Of a DNA stretch of 64,000 bases, positions 1 to 9,088 are shown piece after piece. Position 1 is the first letter of the stretch; each line of letters begins with the position of its first letter. Origin of the DNA: Rallus limicola (Eukaryota > Chordata > Aves > Gruiformes > Rallidae); contig JAKCOZ010000083.1 of NCBI GenBank assembly GCA_022605955.1, forward strand, positions 930,001 through 994,000. Reading direction: 5' to 3'. The notes under the pieces are model-generated. The model was not told the origin of the DNA, made no database searches, and saw only the letters and a program-made list of their open reading frames with translations. The translations under genes and the position numbers were made by a program.

Positions 1-1
1 T

Positions 2-199
2 ATGCCTTTCAGGCCTAGCTTCTTTACTTTGGGAGTTATTGCTGGACGTTTAGCATGTTTTGAACTGCAGTCTGCTAGGGCCGAGAAAAGCACCGTAGGA
101 GGTTCCAGGCATGTTCCCTCTTTCCAGGCAAAGGAAAAGGCTGAGAACCAAAGTGACAGGGGCTGCTCGTGTGTCATGTTAGGAGGTTTCAGACAAGCT
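2..199 (+). repeat. Reference monomer (first full copy)
   Basis: Landmarks in monomer coordinates are: ATGCCTTTCAGGCCTAGC at 1-18; TTACTTTGGGAG at 23-34; GGACGTTTAGCATG at 43-56; GAACTGCAGTCTGC at 61-74; GCCGAGAAAAGCACCG at 79-94; TAGGAGGTTCCAG at 95-107; CTTTCCAGGCAAAGG at 119-133; CTGCTCGTGTGTCC at 162-175; TAGGAGGTTTCAG at 179-191; ACAAGCT at 192-198. A 17-bp direct sub-repeat starting AGGAGGTT occurs at 96 and 180 (84 bp apart, three mismatches). The four CpGs are at 46, 81, 93 and 167. The main polymorphic sites are G11T, T23A, T50G, C81T, G82A, G94A, G146A, T161G, C167T and C175A. This copy carries A146/G161/A175. Confidence 0.97.
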
Positions 200-218
200 A
201 TGCCTTTCAGGCCTAGCT
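194..218. repeat. Monomer-boundary dyad (one example of an every-monomer feature)
   Basis: At each ordinary monomer boundary the last five and first twenty bases form an imperfect 25-bp inverted repeat: AAGCTA, mismatch t, GCCT, loop ttc, AGGC, mismatch c, TAGCTT. It recurs about every 198 bp through the array. In monomers with G11T the right inner arm becomes ATGC, which weakens the dyad. The 24 long palindromes are extensions of this same dyad. Confidence 0.93.
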
Positions 219-765
219 TCTTTACTTTGGGAGTTATTGCTGGACGTTTAGCATGTTTTGAACTGCAGTCTGCTAGGGCCGAGAAAAGCACCGTAGGAGG
301 TTCCAGGCATGTTCCCTCTTTCCAGGCAAAGGAAAAGGCTGAGAGCCAAAGTGACAGGGGCTGCTCGTGTGTCCTGTTAGGAGGTTTCAGACAAGCTATG
401 CCTTTCAGGCCTAGCTTCTTTACTTTGGGAGTTATTGCTGGACGTTTAGCATGTTTTGAACTGCAGTCTGCTAGGGCCAAGAAAAGCACCGTAGGAGGTT
501 CCAGGCATGTTCCCTCTTTCCAGGCAAAGGAAAAGGCTGAGAGCCAAAGTGACAGGGGCTGCTCGTGTGTCCTGTTAGGAAGTTTCAGACAAGCTAAGCC
601 TTTCAGGCCTAGCTTCTTTACTTTGGGAGTTATTGCTGGACGTTTAGCATGTTTTGAACTGCAGTCTGCTAGGGCCGAGAAAAGCACCGTAGGAGGTTCC
701 AGGCATGTTCCCTCTTTCCAGGCAAAGGAAAAGGCTGAGAGCCAAAGTGACAGGGTCTGCTCGTG

Positions 766-836
766 TGTCCTGTTAGGAGGTTTCAGACAAGCTATGCCTT
801 TCAGGCCTAGCTTGTCTGAAACCTCCTAACAGGACA
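766..836. repeat. Palindromic junction 1
   Basis: The left arm, 766-794, runs from TGTCCTGTTAGGAGG to CAAGCTA. The right arm, 808-836, is its exact reverse complement. Between them are a t/c mismatch, the inner stem GCCT/AGGC and a ttc centre. The extra 47 bases relative to a normal boundary are 794-840. This is the canonical form. Confidence 0.97.
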
Positions 837-840
837 AGCT

Positions 841-1631
841 ATGCCTTTCATGCCTAGCTTCTTTACTTTGGGAGTTATTGCTGGACGTTTAGCATGTTTT
901 GAACTGCAGTCTGATAGGGCCGAGAAAAGCACCGTAGGAGGTTCCAGGCATGTTCCCTCTTTCCAGGCAAAGGAAAAGGCTGAGAACCAAAGTGACAGGG
1001 GCTGCTCGTGTGTCATGTTAGGAGGTTTCTGACAAGCTATGCCTTTCAGGCCTAGCTTCTTTACTTTGGGAGTTATTGCTGGACGTTTAGCATGTTTTGA
1101 ACTGCAGTCTGCTAGGGCTGAGAAAAGCACCGTAGGAGGTTCCAGGCATGTTCCCTCTTTCCAGGCAAAGGAAAAGGCCTAGAGCCAAAGTGACAGGGGC
1201 TGATCGTGTGTCCTGTTAGGAGGTTTCAGACAAGATATGCCTTTCAGGCCTAGCTTCTTTACTTTGGGAGTTATTGCTGGACGTTTAGCATGTTTTGAAC
1301 TGCAGTCTGCTAGGGCCGAGAAAAGCACCGTAGGAGGTTCCAGGCATGTTCCCTCTTTCCAGGCAAAGGAAAAGGCTGAGAGCCAAAGTGACAGGGGCTG
1401 CTCGTGTGTCCTGTTAGGAGGTTTCACACAAGCTATGCCTTTCAGGCCTAGCTTCTTTACTTTGGGAGTTATTGCTGGACGTTTAGCATGTTTTGAACTG
1501 CAGTCTGCTAGGGCCGAGAAAAGCACCGTAGGAGGTTCCAGGCATGTTCCCTCTTTCCAGGCAAAGGAAAAGGCTGAGAGCCAAAGTGACAGGGTCTGCT
1601 CGTGTGTCCTGTTAGGAGGTTTCAGACAAGG
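841..1631 (+). repeat. Block 1: four monomers, 'TTCTGACAAG' type
   Basis: The first monomer has G11T, GATAGGG and ends in TTTCTGACAAG. The second has C81T, AAGGCCTAGAGCC and CTGATCG. The same paired signature recurs at 8250 and 21845, and in part at 11116 and 24315. The last monomer lacks one base (CAAGG for CAAGCT near 1631). Confidence 0.93.
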
Positions 1632-1674
1632 ATGCCTTTCAGGCCTAGCTTGTCTGAAACCTCCTAACAGGACA
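1605..1674. repeat. Palindromic junction 2, arm damaged
   Basis: This is the same palindrome, but the inner end of the left arm reads ACAAGG before ATGCC instead of ACAAGCT (CT to G, one base lost), so pairing is broken beside the centre. The insert is 1632-1678. Confidence 0.95.
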
Positions 1675-1678
1675 AGCT

Positions 1679-3856
1679 ATGCCTTTCATGCCTAGCTTCT
1701 TTACTTTGGGAGTTATTGCTGGACGTTTAGCATGTTTTGAACTGCAGTCTGCTAGGGCCAAGAAAAGCACCGTAGGATGTTCCAGGCATGTTCCCTCTTT
1801 CAAGGCAAAGGAAAAGGCTGAGAGCCAAAGTGACAGGGTCTGCTCGTGTGTCCTGGTAGGAGGTTTCAGTCAAGCTATGCCTTTCAGGCCTAGCTTCTTT
1901 ACTTTGGGAGTTATTGCTGGACGTTTAGCATGTTTTGAACTGCAGTCTGCTAGGGCCGAGAAAAGCACCGTAGGAGGTTCCAGGCATGTTCCCTCTTTCC
2001 AGGCAAAGGAAAAGGCTGAGAGCCAAAGTGACAGGGTCTGCTCGTGTGTCCTGTTAGGAGGTTTCAGACAAGCTATGCCTTTCATGCCTAGCTTCTTTAC
2101 TTTGGGAGTTATTGCTGGACGTTTAGCATGTTTTGAACTGCAGTCTGCTAGGGCCGAGAAAAGCACCGTAGGAGGTTCCAGGCATGTTCCCTCTTTCCAG
2201 GCAAAGGAAAAGGCTGAGAGCCAAAGTGACAGGGTCTGCTCGTGTGTCCTGTTAGGAGGTTTCAGACAAGCTATGCCTTTCAGGCCTAGCTTCTTTACTT
2301 TGGGAGTTATTGCTGGACGTTTAGCATGTTTTGAACTGCAGTCTGCTAGGGCCGAGAAAAGCACCGTAGGAGGTTCCAGGCATGTTCCCTCTTTCCAGGC
2401 AAAGGAAAAGGCTGAGAGCCAAAGTGACAGGGTCTGCTCGTGTGTCCTGTTAGGAGGTTTCAGACAAGCTATGCCTTTCAGGCCTAGCTTCTTTACTTTG
2501 GGAGTTATTGCTGGACGTTTAGCATGTTTTGAACTGCAGTCTGCTAGGGCCGAGAAAAGCACCGTAGGAGGTTCCAGGCATGTTCCCTCTTTCCAGGCAA
2601 AGGAAAAGGCTGAGAGCCAAAGTGACAGGGTCTGCTCGTGTGTCCTGTTAGGAGGTTTCAGACAAGCTATGCCTTTCAGGCCTAGCTTCTTTACTTTGGG
2701 AGTTATTGCTGGACGTTTAGCATGTTTTGAACTGCAGTCTGCTAGGGCCGAGAAAAGCACCGTAGGAGGTTCCAGGCATGTTCCCTCTTTCCAGGCAAAG
2801 GAAAAGGCTGAGAACCAAAGTGACAGGGGCTGCTCGTGTGTCATGTTAGGAGGTTTCAGACAAGCTATGCCTTTCAGGCCTAGCTTCTTTACTTTGGGAG
2901 TTATTGCTGGACGTTTAGCATGTTTTGAACTGCAGTCTGCTAGGGCCGAGAAAAGCACCGTAGGAGGTTCCAGGCATGTTCCCTCTTTCCAGGCAAAGGA
3001 AAAGGCTGAGAGCCAAAGTGACAGGGGCTGCTCGTGTGTCCTGTTAGGAGGTTTCAGACAAGCTATGCCTTTCAGGCCTAGCTTCTTTACTTTGGGAGTT
3101 ATTGCTGGACGTTTAGCATGTTTTGAACTGCAGTCTGCTAGGGCCGAGAAAAGCACCGTAGGAGGTTCCAGGCATGTTCCCTCTTTCCAGGCAAAGGAAA
3201 AGGCTGAGAACCAAAGTGACAGGGGCTGCTCGTGTGTCATGTTAGGAGGTTTCAGACAAGCTATGCCTTTCAGGCCTAGCTTCTTTACTTTGGGAGTTAT
3301 TGCTGGACGTTTAGCATGTTTTGAACTGCAGTCTGCTAGGGCTGAGAAAAGCACCGTAGGAGGTTCCAGGCATGTTCCCTCTTTCCAGGCAAAGGAAAAG
3401 GCTGAGAGCCAAAGTGACAGGGGCTGCTCGTGTGTCCTGTTAGGAGGTTTCAGACAAGCTATGCCTTTCAGGCCTAGCTTCTTTACTTTGGGAGTTATTG
3501 CTGGACGTTTAGCATGTTTTGAACTGCAGTCTGCTAGGGCCGAGAAAAGCACCGTAGGAGGTTCCAGGCATGTTCCCTCTTTCCAGGCAAAGGAAAAGGC
3601 TGAGAACCAAAGTGACAGGGGCTGCTCGTGTGTCCTGTTAGGAGGTTTCAGACAAGCTATGCCTTTCAGGCCTAGCTTCTTTACTTTGGGAGTTATTGCT
3701 GGACGTTTAGCATGTTTTGAACTGCAGTCTGCTAGGGCCGAGAAAAGCACCGTAGGAGGTTCCAGGCATGTTCCCTCTTTCCAGGCAAAGGAAAAGGCTG
3801 AGAGCCAAAGTGACAGGGTCTGCTCGTGTGTCCTGTTAGGAGGTTTCAGACAAGCT
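1679..3856 (+). repeat. Block 2: 11 monomers, 'CAGTCAAG' type
   Basis: The first monomer carries G11T, G82A, TTTCAAGGCAAAGG and an end of TTTCAGTCAAGCT. This signature is shared with the blocks at 9089, 19422 and 22684. The third monomer (2075) also has G11T without a palindrome before it. Monomers 6-10 alternate the A146 and G146 haplotypes. Confidence 0.93.
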
Positions 3857-3899
3857 AGGCCTGAAAGGCATAGCTTGTCTGAAACCTCCTAACAGGACA
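3829..3899. repeat. Palindromic junction 3, centre inverted
   Basis: The arms are canonical, but the 15-bp centre at 3857-3871 reads AGGCCTGAAAGGCAT, the reverse complement of the usual ATGCCTTTCAGGCCT. The insert is 3857-3903. Confidence 0.97.
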
Positions 3900-3903
3900 A
3901 GCT

Positions 3904-4497
3904 ATGCCTTTCATGCCTAGCTTCTTTACTTTGGGAGTTATTGCTGGACGTTTAGCATGTTTTGAACTGCAGTCTGCTAGGGCCGAGAAAAGCACCGTAG
4001 GAGGTTCCAGGCATGTTCCCTCTTTCCAGGCAAAGGAAAAGGCTGAGAGCCAAAGTGACAGGGGCTGCTCGTGTGTCCTGTTAGGAGGTTTCAGACAAGC
4101 TATGCCTTTCAGGCCTAGCTTCTTTACTTTGGGAGTTATTGCTGGACGTTTAGCATGTTTTGAACTGCAGTCTGCTAGGGCCGAGAAAAGCACCGTAGGA
4201 GGTTCCAGGCATGTTCCCTCTTTCCAGGCAAAGGAAAAGGCTGAGAACCAAAGTGACAGGGGCTGCTCGTTTGTCCTGTTAGGAGGTTTCAGACAAGCTA
4301 TGCCTTTCAGGCCTAGCTTCTTTACTTTGGGAGTTATTGCTGGACGTTTAGCATGTTTTGAACTGCAGTCTGCTAGGGCCGAGAAAAGCACCGTAGGAGG
4401 TTCCAGGCATGTTCCCTCTTTCCAGGCAAAGGAAAAGGCTGAGAGCCAAAGTGACAGGGTCTGCTCGGGTGTCCTGTTAGGAGGTTTAAGACAAGCT
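3904..4497 (+). repeat. Block 3: three monomers
   Basis: The first monomer is G11T with G146/G161. The second is A146/G161 with CTCGTTTGTCC. The third has CTCGGGTGTCC and ends GGTTTAAGACAAG. Block 5 (5978-6571) has the same markers and the same inverted-centre junction before it. Confidence 0.94.
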
Positions 4498-4540
4498 ATG
4501 CCTTTCAGGCCTAGCTTGTCTGAAACCTCCTAACAGGACA
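4470..4540. repeat. Palindromic junction 4, one arm mismatch
   Basis: The centre is in the usual orientation. The left arm has GGTTTAAGAC where the right arm predicts GGTTTCAGAC, giving one mismatch. The insert is 4498-4544. Confidence 0.95.
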
Positions 4541-4544
4541 AGCT

Positions 4545-5930
4545 ATGCCTTTCATGCCTAGCTTCTTTACTCTGGGAGTTATTGCTGGACGTTTAGCATG
4601 TTTTGAACTGCAGTCTGCTAGGGCCGAGAAAAGCACCGTAGGAGGTTCCAGGCATGTTCCCTCTTTCCAGGCAAAGGAAAAGGCTGAGAGCCAAAGTGAC
4701 AGGGGCTGCTCGTGTGTCCTGTTAGGAGGTTTCAGACAAGCTATGCCTTTCAGGCCTAGCTTCTTTACTTTGGGAGTTATTGCTGGACGTTTAGCATGTT
4801 TTGAACTGCAGTCTGCTAGGGCCGAGAAAAGCACCGTAGGAGGTTCCAGGCATGTTCCCTCTTTCCAGGCAAAGGAAAAGGCTGAGAACCAAAGTGACAG
4901 GGGCTGCTCGTGTGTCATGTTAGGAGGTTTCAGACAAGCTATGCCTTTCAGGCCTAGCTTCTTTACTTTGGGAGTTATTGCTGGACGTTTAGCATGTTTT
5001 GAACTGCAGTCTGCTAGGGCTGAGAAAAGCACCGTAGGAGGTTCCAGGCATGTTCCCTCTTTCCAGGCAAAGGAAAAGGCTGAGAGCCAAAGTGACAGGG
5101 GCTGCTCGTGTGTCCTGTTAGGAGGTTTCAGACAAGCTATGCCTTTCAGGCCTAGCTTCTTTACTTTGGGAGTTATTGCTGGACGTTTAGCATGTTTTGA
5201 ACTGCAGTCTGCTAGGGCCGAGAAAAGCACCGTAGGAGGTTCCAGGCATGTTCCCTCTTTCCAGGCAAAGGAAAAGGCTGAGAGCCAAAGTGACAGGGGC
5301 TGCTCGTGTGTCCTGTTAGGAGGTTTCAGACAAGCTATGCCTTTCAGGCCTAGCTTCTTTACTTTGGGAGTTATTGCTGGACGTTTAGCATGTTTTGAAC
5401 TGCAGTCTGCTAGGGCCGAGAAAAGCACCGTAGGAGGTTCCAGGCATGTTCCCTCTTTCCAGGCAAAGGAAAAGGCTGAGAACCAAAGTGACAGGGGCTG
5501 CTCGTGTGTCATGTTAGGAGGTTTCAGACAAGCTATGCCTTTCAGGCCTAGCTTCTTTACTTTGGGAGTTATTGCTGGACGTTTAGCATGTTTTGAACTG
5601 CAGTCTGCTAGGGCTGAGAAAAGCACCGTAGGAGGTTCCAGGCATGTTCCCTCTTTCCAGGCAAAGGAAAAGGCTGAGAGCCAAAGTGACAGGGGCTGCT
5701 CGTGTGTCCTGTTAGGAGGTTTCAGACAAGCTATGCCTTTCAGGCCTAGCTTCTTTACTTTGGGAGTTATTGCTGGACGTTTAGCATGTTTTGAACTGCA
5801 GTCTGCTAGGGCCGAGAAAAGCACCGTAGGAGGTTCCAGGCATGTTCCCTCTTTCCAGGCAAAGGAAAAGGCTGAGAGCCAAAGTGACAGGGTCTGCTCG
5901 TGTGTCCTGTTAGGAGGTTTCAGACAAGCT
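4545..5930 (+). repeat. Block 4: seven monomers
   Basis: The first monomer has G11T and a private TTACTCTGGG. The A146/G161/A175 haplotype appears in monomers 2 and 5, each followed by a C81T monomer. Monomers 1-4 match the start of block 6. Confidence 0.93.
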
Positions 5931-5973
5931 AGGCCTGAAAGGCATAGCTTGTCTGAAACCTCCTAACAGGACA
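5903..5973. repeat. Palindromic junction 5, centre inverted
   Basis: This is the second junction with the AGGCCTGAAAGGCAT centre (5931-5945). It is 2074 bp from junction 3, and both are followed by the same three-monomer block. The insert is 5931-5977. Confidence 0.97.
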
Positions 5974-5977
5974 AGCT

Positions 5978-6571
5978 ATGCCTTTCATGCCTAGCTTCTT
6001 TACTTTGGGAGTTATTGCTGGACGTTTAGCATGTTTTGAACTGCAGTCTGCTAGGGCCGAGAAAAGCACCGTAGGAGGTTCCAGGCATGTTCCCTCTTTC
6101 CAGGCAAAGGAAAAGGCTGAGAGCCAAAGTGACAGGGGCTGCTCGTGTGTCCTGTTAGGAGGTTTCAGACAAGCTATGCCTTTCAGGCCTAGCTTCTTTA
6201 CTTTGGGAGTTATTGCTGGACGTTTAGCATGTTTTGAACTGCAGTCTGCTAGGGCCGAGAAAAGCACCGTAGGAGGTTCCAGGCATGTTCCCTCTTTCCA
6301 GGCAAAGGAAAAGGCTGAGAACCAAAGTGACAGGGGCTGCTCGTTTGTCCTGTTAGGAGGTTTCAGACAAGCTATGCCTTTCAGGCCTAGCTTCTTTACT
6401 TTGGGAGTTATTGCTGGACGTTTAGCATGTTTTGAACTGCAGTCTGCTAGGGCCGAGAAAAGCACCGTAGGAGGTTCCAGGCATGTTCCCTCTTTCCAGG
6501 CAAAGGAAAAGGCTGAGAGCCAAAGTGACAGGGTCTGCTCGGGTGTCCTGTTAGGAGGTTTAAGACAAGCT
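5978..6571 (+). repeat. Block 5: three monomers, copy of block 3
   Basis: The marker series equals that of 3904-4497: CTCGTTTGTCC in monomer 2, then CTCGGGTGTCC and GGTTTAAGAC in monomer 3. Confidence 0.94.
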
Positions 6572-6614
6572 ATGCCTTTCAGGCCTAGCTTGTCTGAAAC
6601 CTCCTAACAGGACA
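6544..6614. repeat. Palindromic junction 6, one arm mismatch
   Basis: It has the same GGTTTAAGAC left-arm mismatch as junction 4, consistent with duplication of the pair. The insert is 6572-6618. Confidence 0.95.
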
Positions 6615-6618
6615 AGCT

Positions 6619-8202
6619 ATGCCTTTCATGCCTAGCTTCTTTACTTTGGGAGTTATTGCTGGACGTTTAGCATGTTTTGAACTGCAGTCTGCTAGGGCCG
6701 AGAAAAGCACCGTAGGAGGTTCCAGGCATGTTCCCTCTTTCCAGGCAAAGGAAAAGGCTGAGAGCCAAAGTGACAGGGGCTGCTCGTGTGTCCTGTTAGG
6801 AGGTTTCAGACAAGCTATGCCTTTCAGGCCTAGCTTCTTTACTTTGGGAGTTATTGCTGGACGTTTAGCATGTTTTGAACTGCAGTCTGCTAGGGCCGAG
6901 AAAAGCACCGTAGGAGGTTCCAGGCATGTTCCCTCTTTCCAGGCAAAGGAAAAGGCTGAGAACCAAAGTGACAGGGGCTGCTCGTGTGTCATGTTAGGAG
7001 GTTTCAGACAAGCTATGCCTTTCAGGCCTAGCTTCTTTACTTTGGGAGTTATTGCTGGACGTTTAGCATGTTTTGAACTGCAGTCTGCTAGGGCTGAGAA
7101 AAGCACCGTAGGAGGTTCCAGGCATGTTCCCTCTTTCCAGGCAAAGGAAAAGGCTGAGAGCCAAAGTGACAGGGGCTGCTCGTGTGTCCTGTTAGGAGGT
7201 TTCAGACAAGCTATGCCTTTCAGGCCTAGCTTCTTTACTTTGGGAGTTATTGCTGGACGTTTAGCATGTTTTGAACTGCAGTCTGCTAGGGCCGAGAAAA
7301 GCACCGTAGGAGGTTCCAGGCATGTTCCCTCTTTCCAGGCAAAGGAAAAGGCTGAGAGCCAAAGTGACAGGGGCTGCTCGTGTGTCCTGTTAGGAGGTTT
7401 CAGACAAGCTATGCCTTTCAGGCCTAGCTTCTTTACTTTGGGAGTTATTGCTGGACGTTTAGCATGTTTTGAACTGCAGTCTGCTAGGGCCGAGAAAAGC
7501 ACCGTAGGAGGTTCCAGGCATGTTCCCTCTTTCCAGGCAAAGGAAAAGGCTGAGAGCCAAAGTGACAGGGTCTGCTCGTGTGTCCTGTTAGGAGGTTTCA
7601 GACAAGCTATGCCTTTCAGGCCTAGCTTCTTTACTTTGGGAGTTATTGCTGGACGTTTAGCATGTTTTGAACTGCAGTCTGCTAGGGCCGAGAAAAGCAC
7701 CGTAGGAGGTTCCAGGCATGTTCCCTCTTTCCAGGCAAAGGAAAAGGCTGAGAGCCAAAGTGACAGGGGCTGCTCGTGTGTCCTGTTAGGAGGTTTCAGA
7801 CAAGCTATGCCTTTCAGGCCTAGCTTCTTTACTTTGGGAGTTATTGCTGGACGTTTAGCATGTTTTGAACTGCAGTCTGCTAGGGCCAAGAAAAGCACCG
7901 TAGGAGGTTCCAGGCATGTTCCCTCTTTCCAGGCAAAGGAAAAGGCTGAGAGCCAAAGTGACAGGGGCTGCTCGTGTGTCCTGTTAGGAGGTTTCAGACA
8001 AGCTATGCCTTTCAGGCCTAGCTTCTTTACTTTGGGAGTTATTGCTGGACGTTTAGCATGTTTTGAACTGCAGTCTGCTAGGGCCGAGAAAAGCACCGTA
8101 GGAGGTTCCAGGCATGTTCCCTCTTTCCAGGCAAAGGAAAAGGCTGAGAGCCAAAGTGACAGGGTCTGCTCGTGTGTCCTGTTAGGAGGTTTCAGACAAG
8201 CT
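6619..8202 (+). repeat. Block 6: eight monomers
   Basis: The first four monomers match block 4. Monomer 7 (7807) has G82A (GCCAAG). The last monomer has T161. Confidence 0.93.
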
Positions 8203-8245
8203 ATGCCTTTCAGGCCTAGCTTGTCTGAAACCTCCTAACAGGACA
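8175..8245. repeat. Palindromic junction 7
   Basis: Canonical arms and centre. The insert is 8203-8249. Confidence 0.97.
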
Positions 8246-8249
8246 AGCT

Positions 8250-9041
8250 ATGCCTTTCATGCCTAGCTTCTTTACTTTGGGAGTTATTGCTGGACGTTTA
8301 GCATGTTTTGAACTGCAGTCTGATAGGGCCGAGGAAAGCACCGTAGGAGGTTCCAGGCATGTTCCCTCTTTCCAGGCAAAGGAAAAGGCTGAGAACCAAA
8401 GTGACAGGGGCTGCTCGTGTGTCATGTTAGGAGGTTTCTGACAAGCTATGCCTTTCAGGCCTAGCTTCTTTACTTTGGGAGTTATTGCTGGACGTTTAGC
8501 ATGTTTTGAACTGCAGTCTGCTAGGGCTGAGAAAAGCACCGTAGGAGGTTCCAGGCATGTTCCCTCTTTCCAGGCAAAGGAAAAGGCCTAGAGCCAAAGT
8601 GACAGGGTCTGCTCGTGTGTCCTGTTAGGAGGTTTCAGACAAGCTATGCCTTTCAGGCCTAGCTTCTTTACTTTGGGAGTTATTGCTGGACGTTTAGCAT
8701 GTTTTGAACTGCAGTCTGCTAGGGCCGAGAAAAGCACCGTAGGAGGTTCCAGGCATGTTCCCTCTTTCCAGGCAAAGGAAAAGGCTGAGAGCCAAAGTGA
8801 CAGGGGCTGCTCGTGTGTCCTGTTAGGAGGTTTCAGACAAGCTATGCCTTTCAGGCCTAGCTTCTTTACTTTGGGAGTTATTGCTGGACGTTTAGCATGT
8901 TTTGAACTGCAGTCTGCTAGGGCCGAGAAAAGCACCGTAGGAGGTTCCAGGCATGTTCCCTCTTTCCAGGCAAAGGAAAAGGCTGAGAGCCAAAGTGACA
9001 GGGTCTGCTCGTGTGTCCTGTTAGGAGGTTTCAGACAAGCT
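8250..9041 (+). repeat. Block 7: four monomers, 'TTCTGACAAG' type
   Basis: The first monomer has GATAGGGCCGAGGAAAG and ends TTTCTGACAAG. The second has C81T and GGCCTAGAGCC. It closely matches block 14 (21845), including the GAGGAAAG change absent from block 1. Confidence 0.94.
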
Positions 9042-9084
9042 ATGACTTTCAGGCCTAGCTTGTCTGAAACCTCTTAACAGGACA
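9014..9084. repeat. Palindromic junction 8, two changes
   Basis: The centre reads ATGACTTTCAGG (C to A) and the right arm has CCTCTTAACAGG (C to T), so both the inner stem and the arm carry one mismatch. The insert is 9042-9088. Confidence 0.95.
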
Positions 9085-9088
9085 AGCT

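Larger units (their letters stand above)
2..793 (+). repeat. Block 0: four monomers, cut by window edge
   Basis: The four visible monomers are: A146/G161/A175; G146/G161; G82A (GCCAAG) with GGAAGTTTCAG; and an AAGCC start (ATG lost) with T161. The block may extend leftwards beyond the window. Confidence 0.93.
3857..5336 (+). repeat. Segmental repeat copy 1 (offset 2074 bp)
   Basis: It covers the inverted-centre insert, block 3, junction 4 and the first four monomers of block 4. It matches 5931-7410 in marker order. The one difference I noted is TTACTCTGGG in the first monomer of block 4. Confidence 0.88.
5931..7410 (+). repeat. Segmental repeat copy 2 (offset 2074 bp)
   Basis: It covers the inverted-centre insert, block 5, junction 6 and the first four monomers of block 6, matching 3857-5336. 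The two series part at the fifth monomer of blocks 4 and 6 (A146/A175 against G146/T161). Confidence 0.88.

Noticed and set aside
809..836. Rho-independent terminator hairpin
   Set aside because: The palindrome has no following T-run, and the context is a eukaryote-like satellite with no transcription unit.
794..840. 47-bp insert as a transposon or MITE insertion
   Set aside because: It has no target-site duplication or terminal inverted repeats of its own. All its bases are explained by adjacent monomer sequence in reverse complement plus a repeated monomer start.
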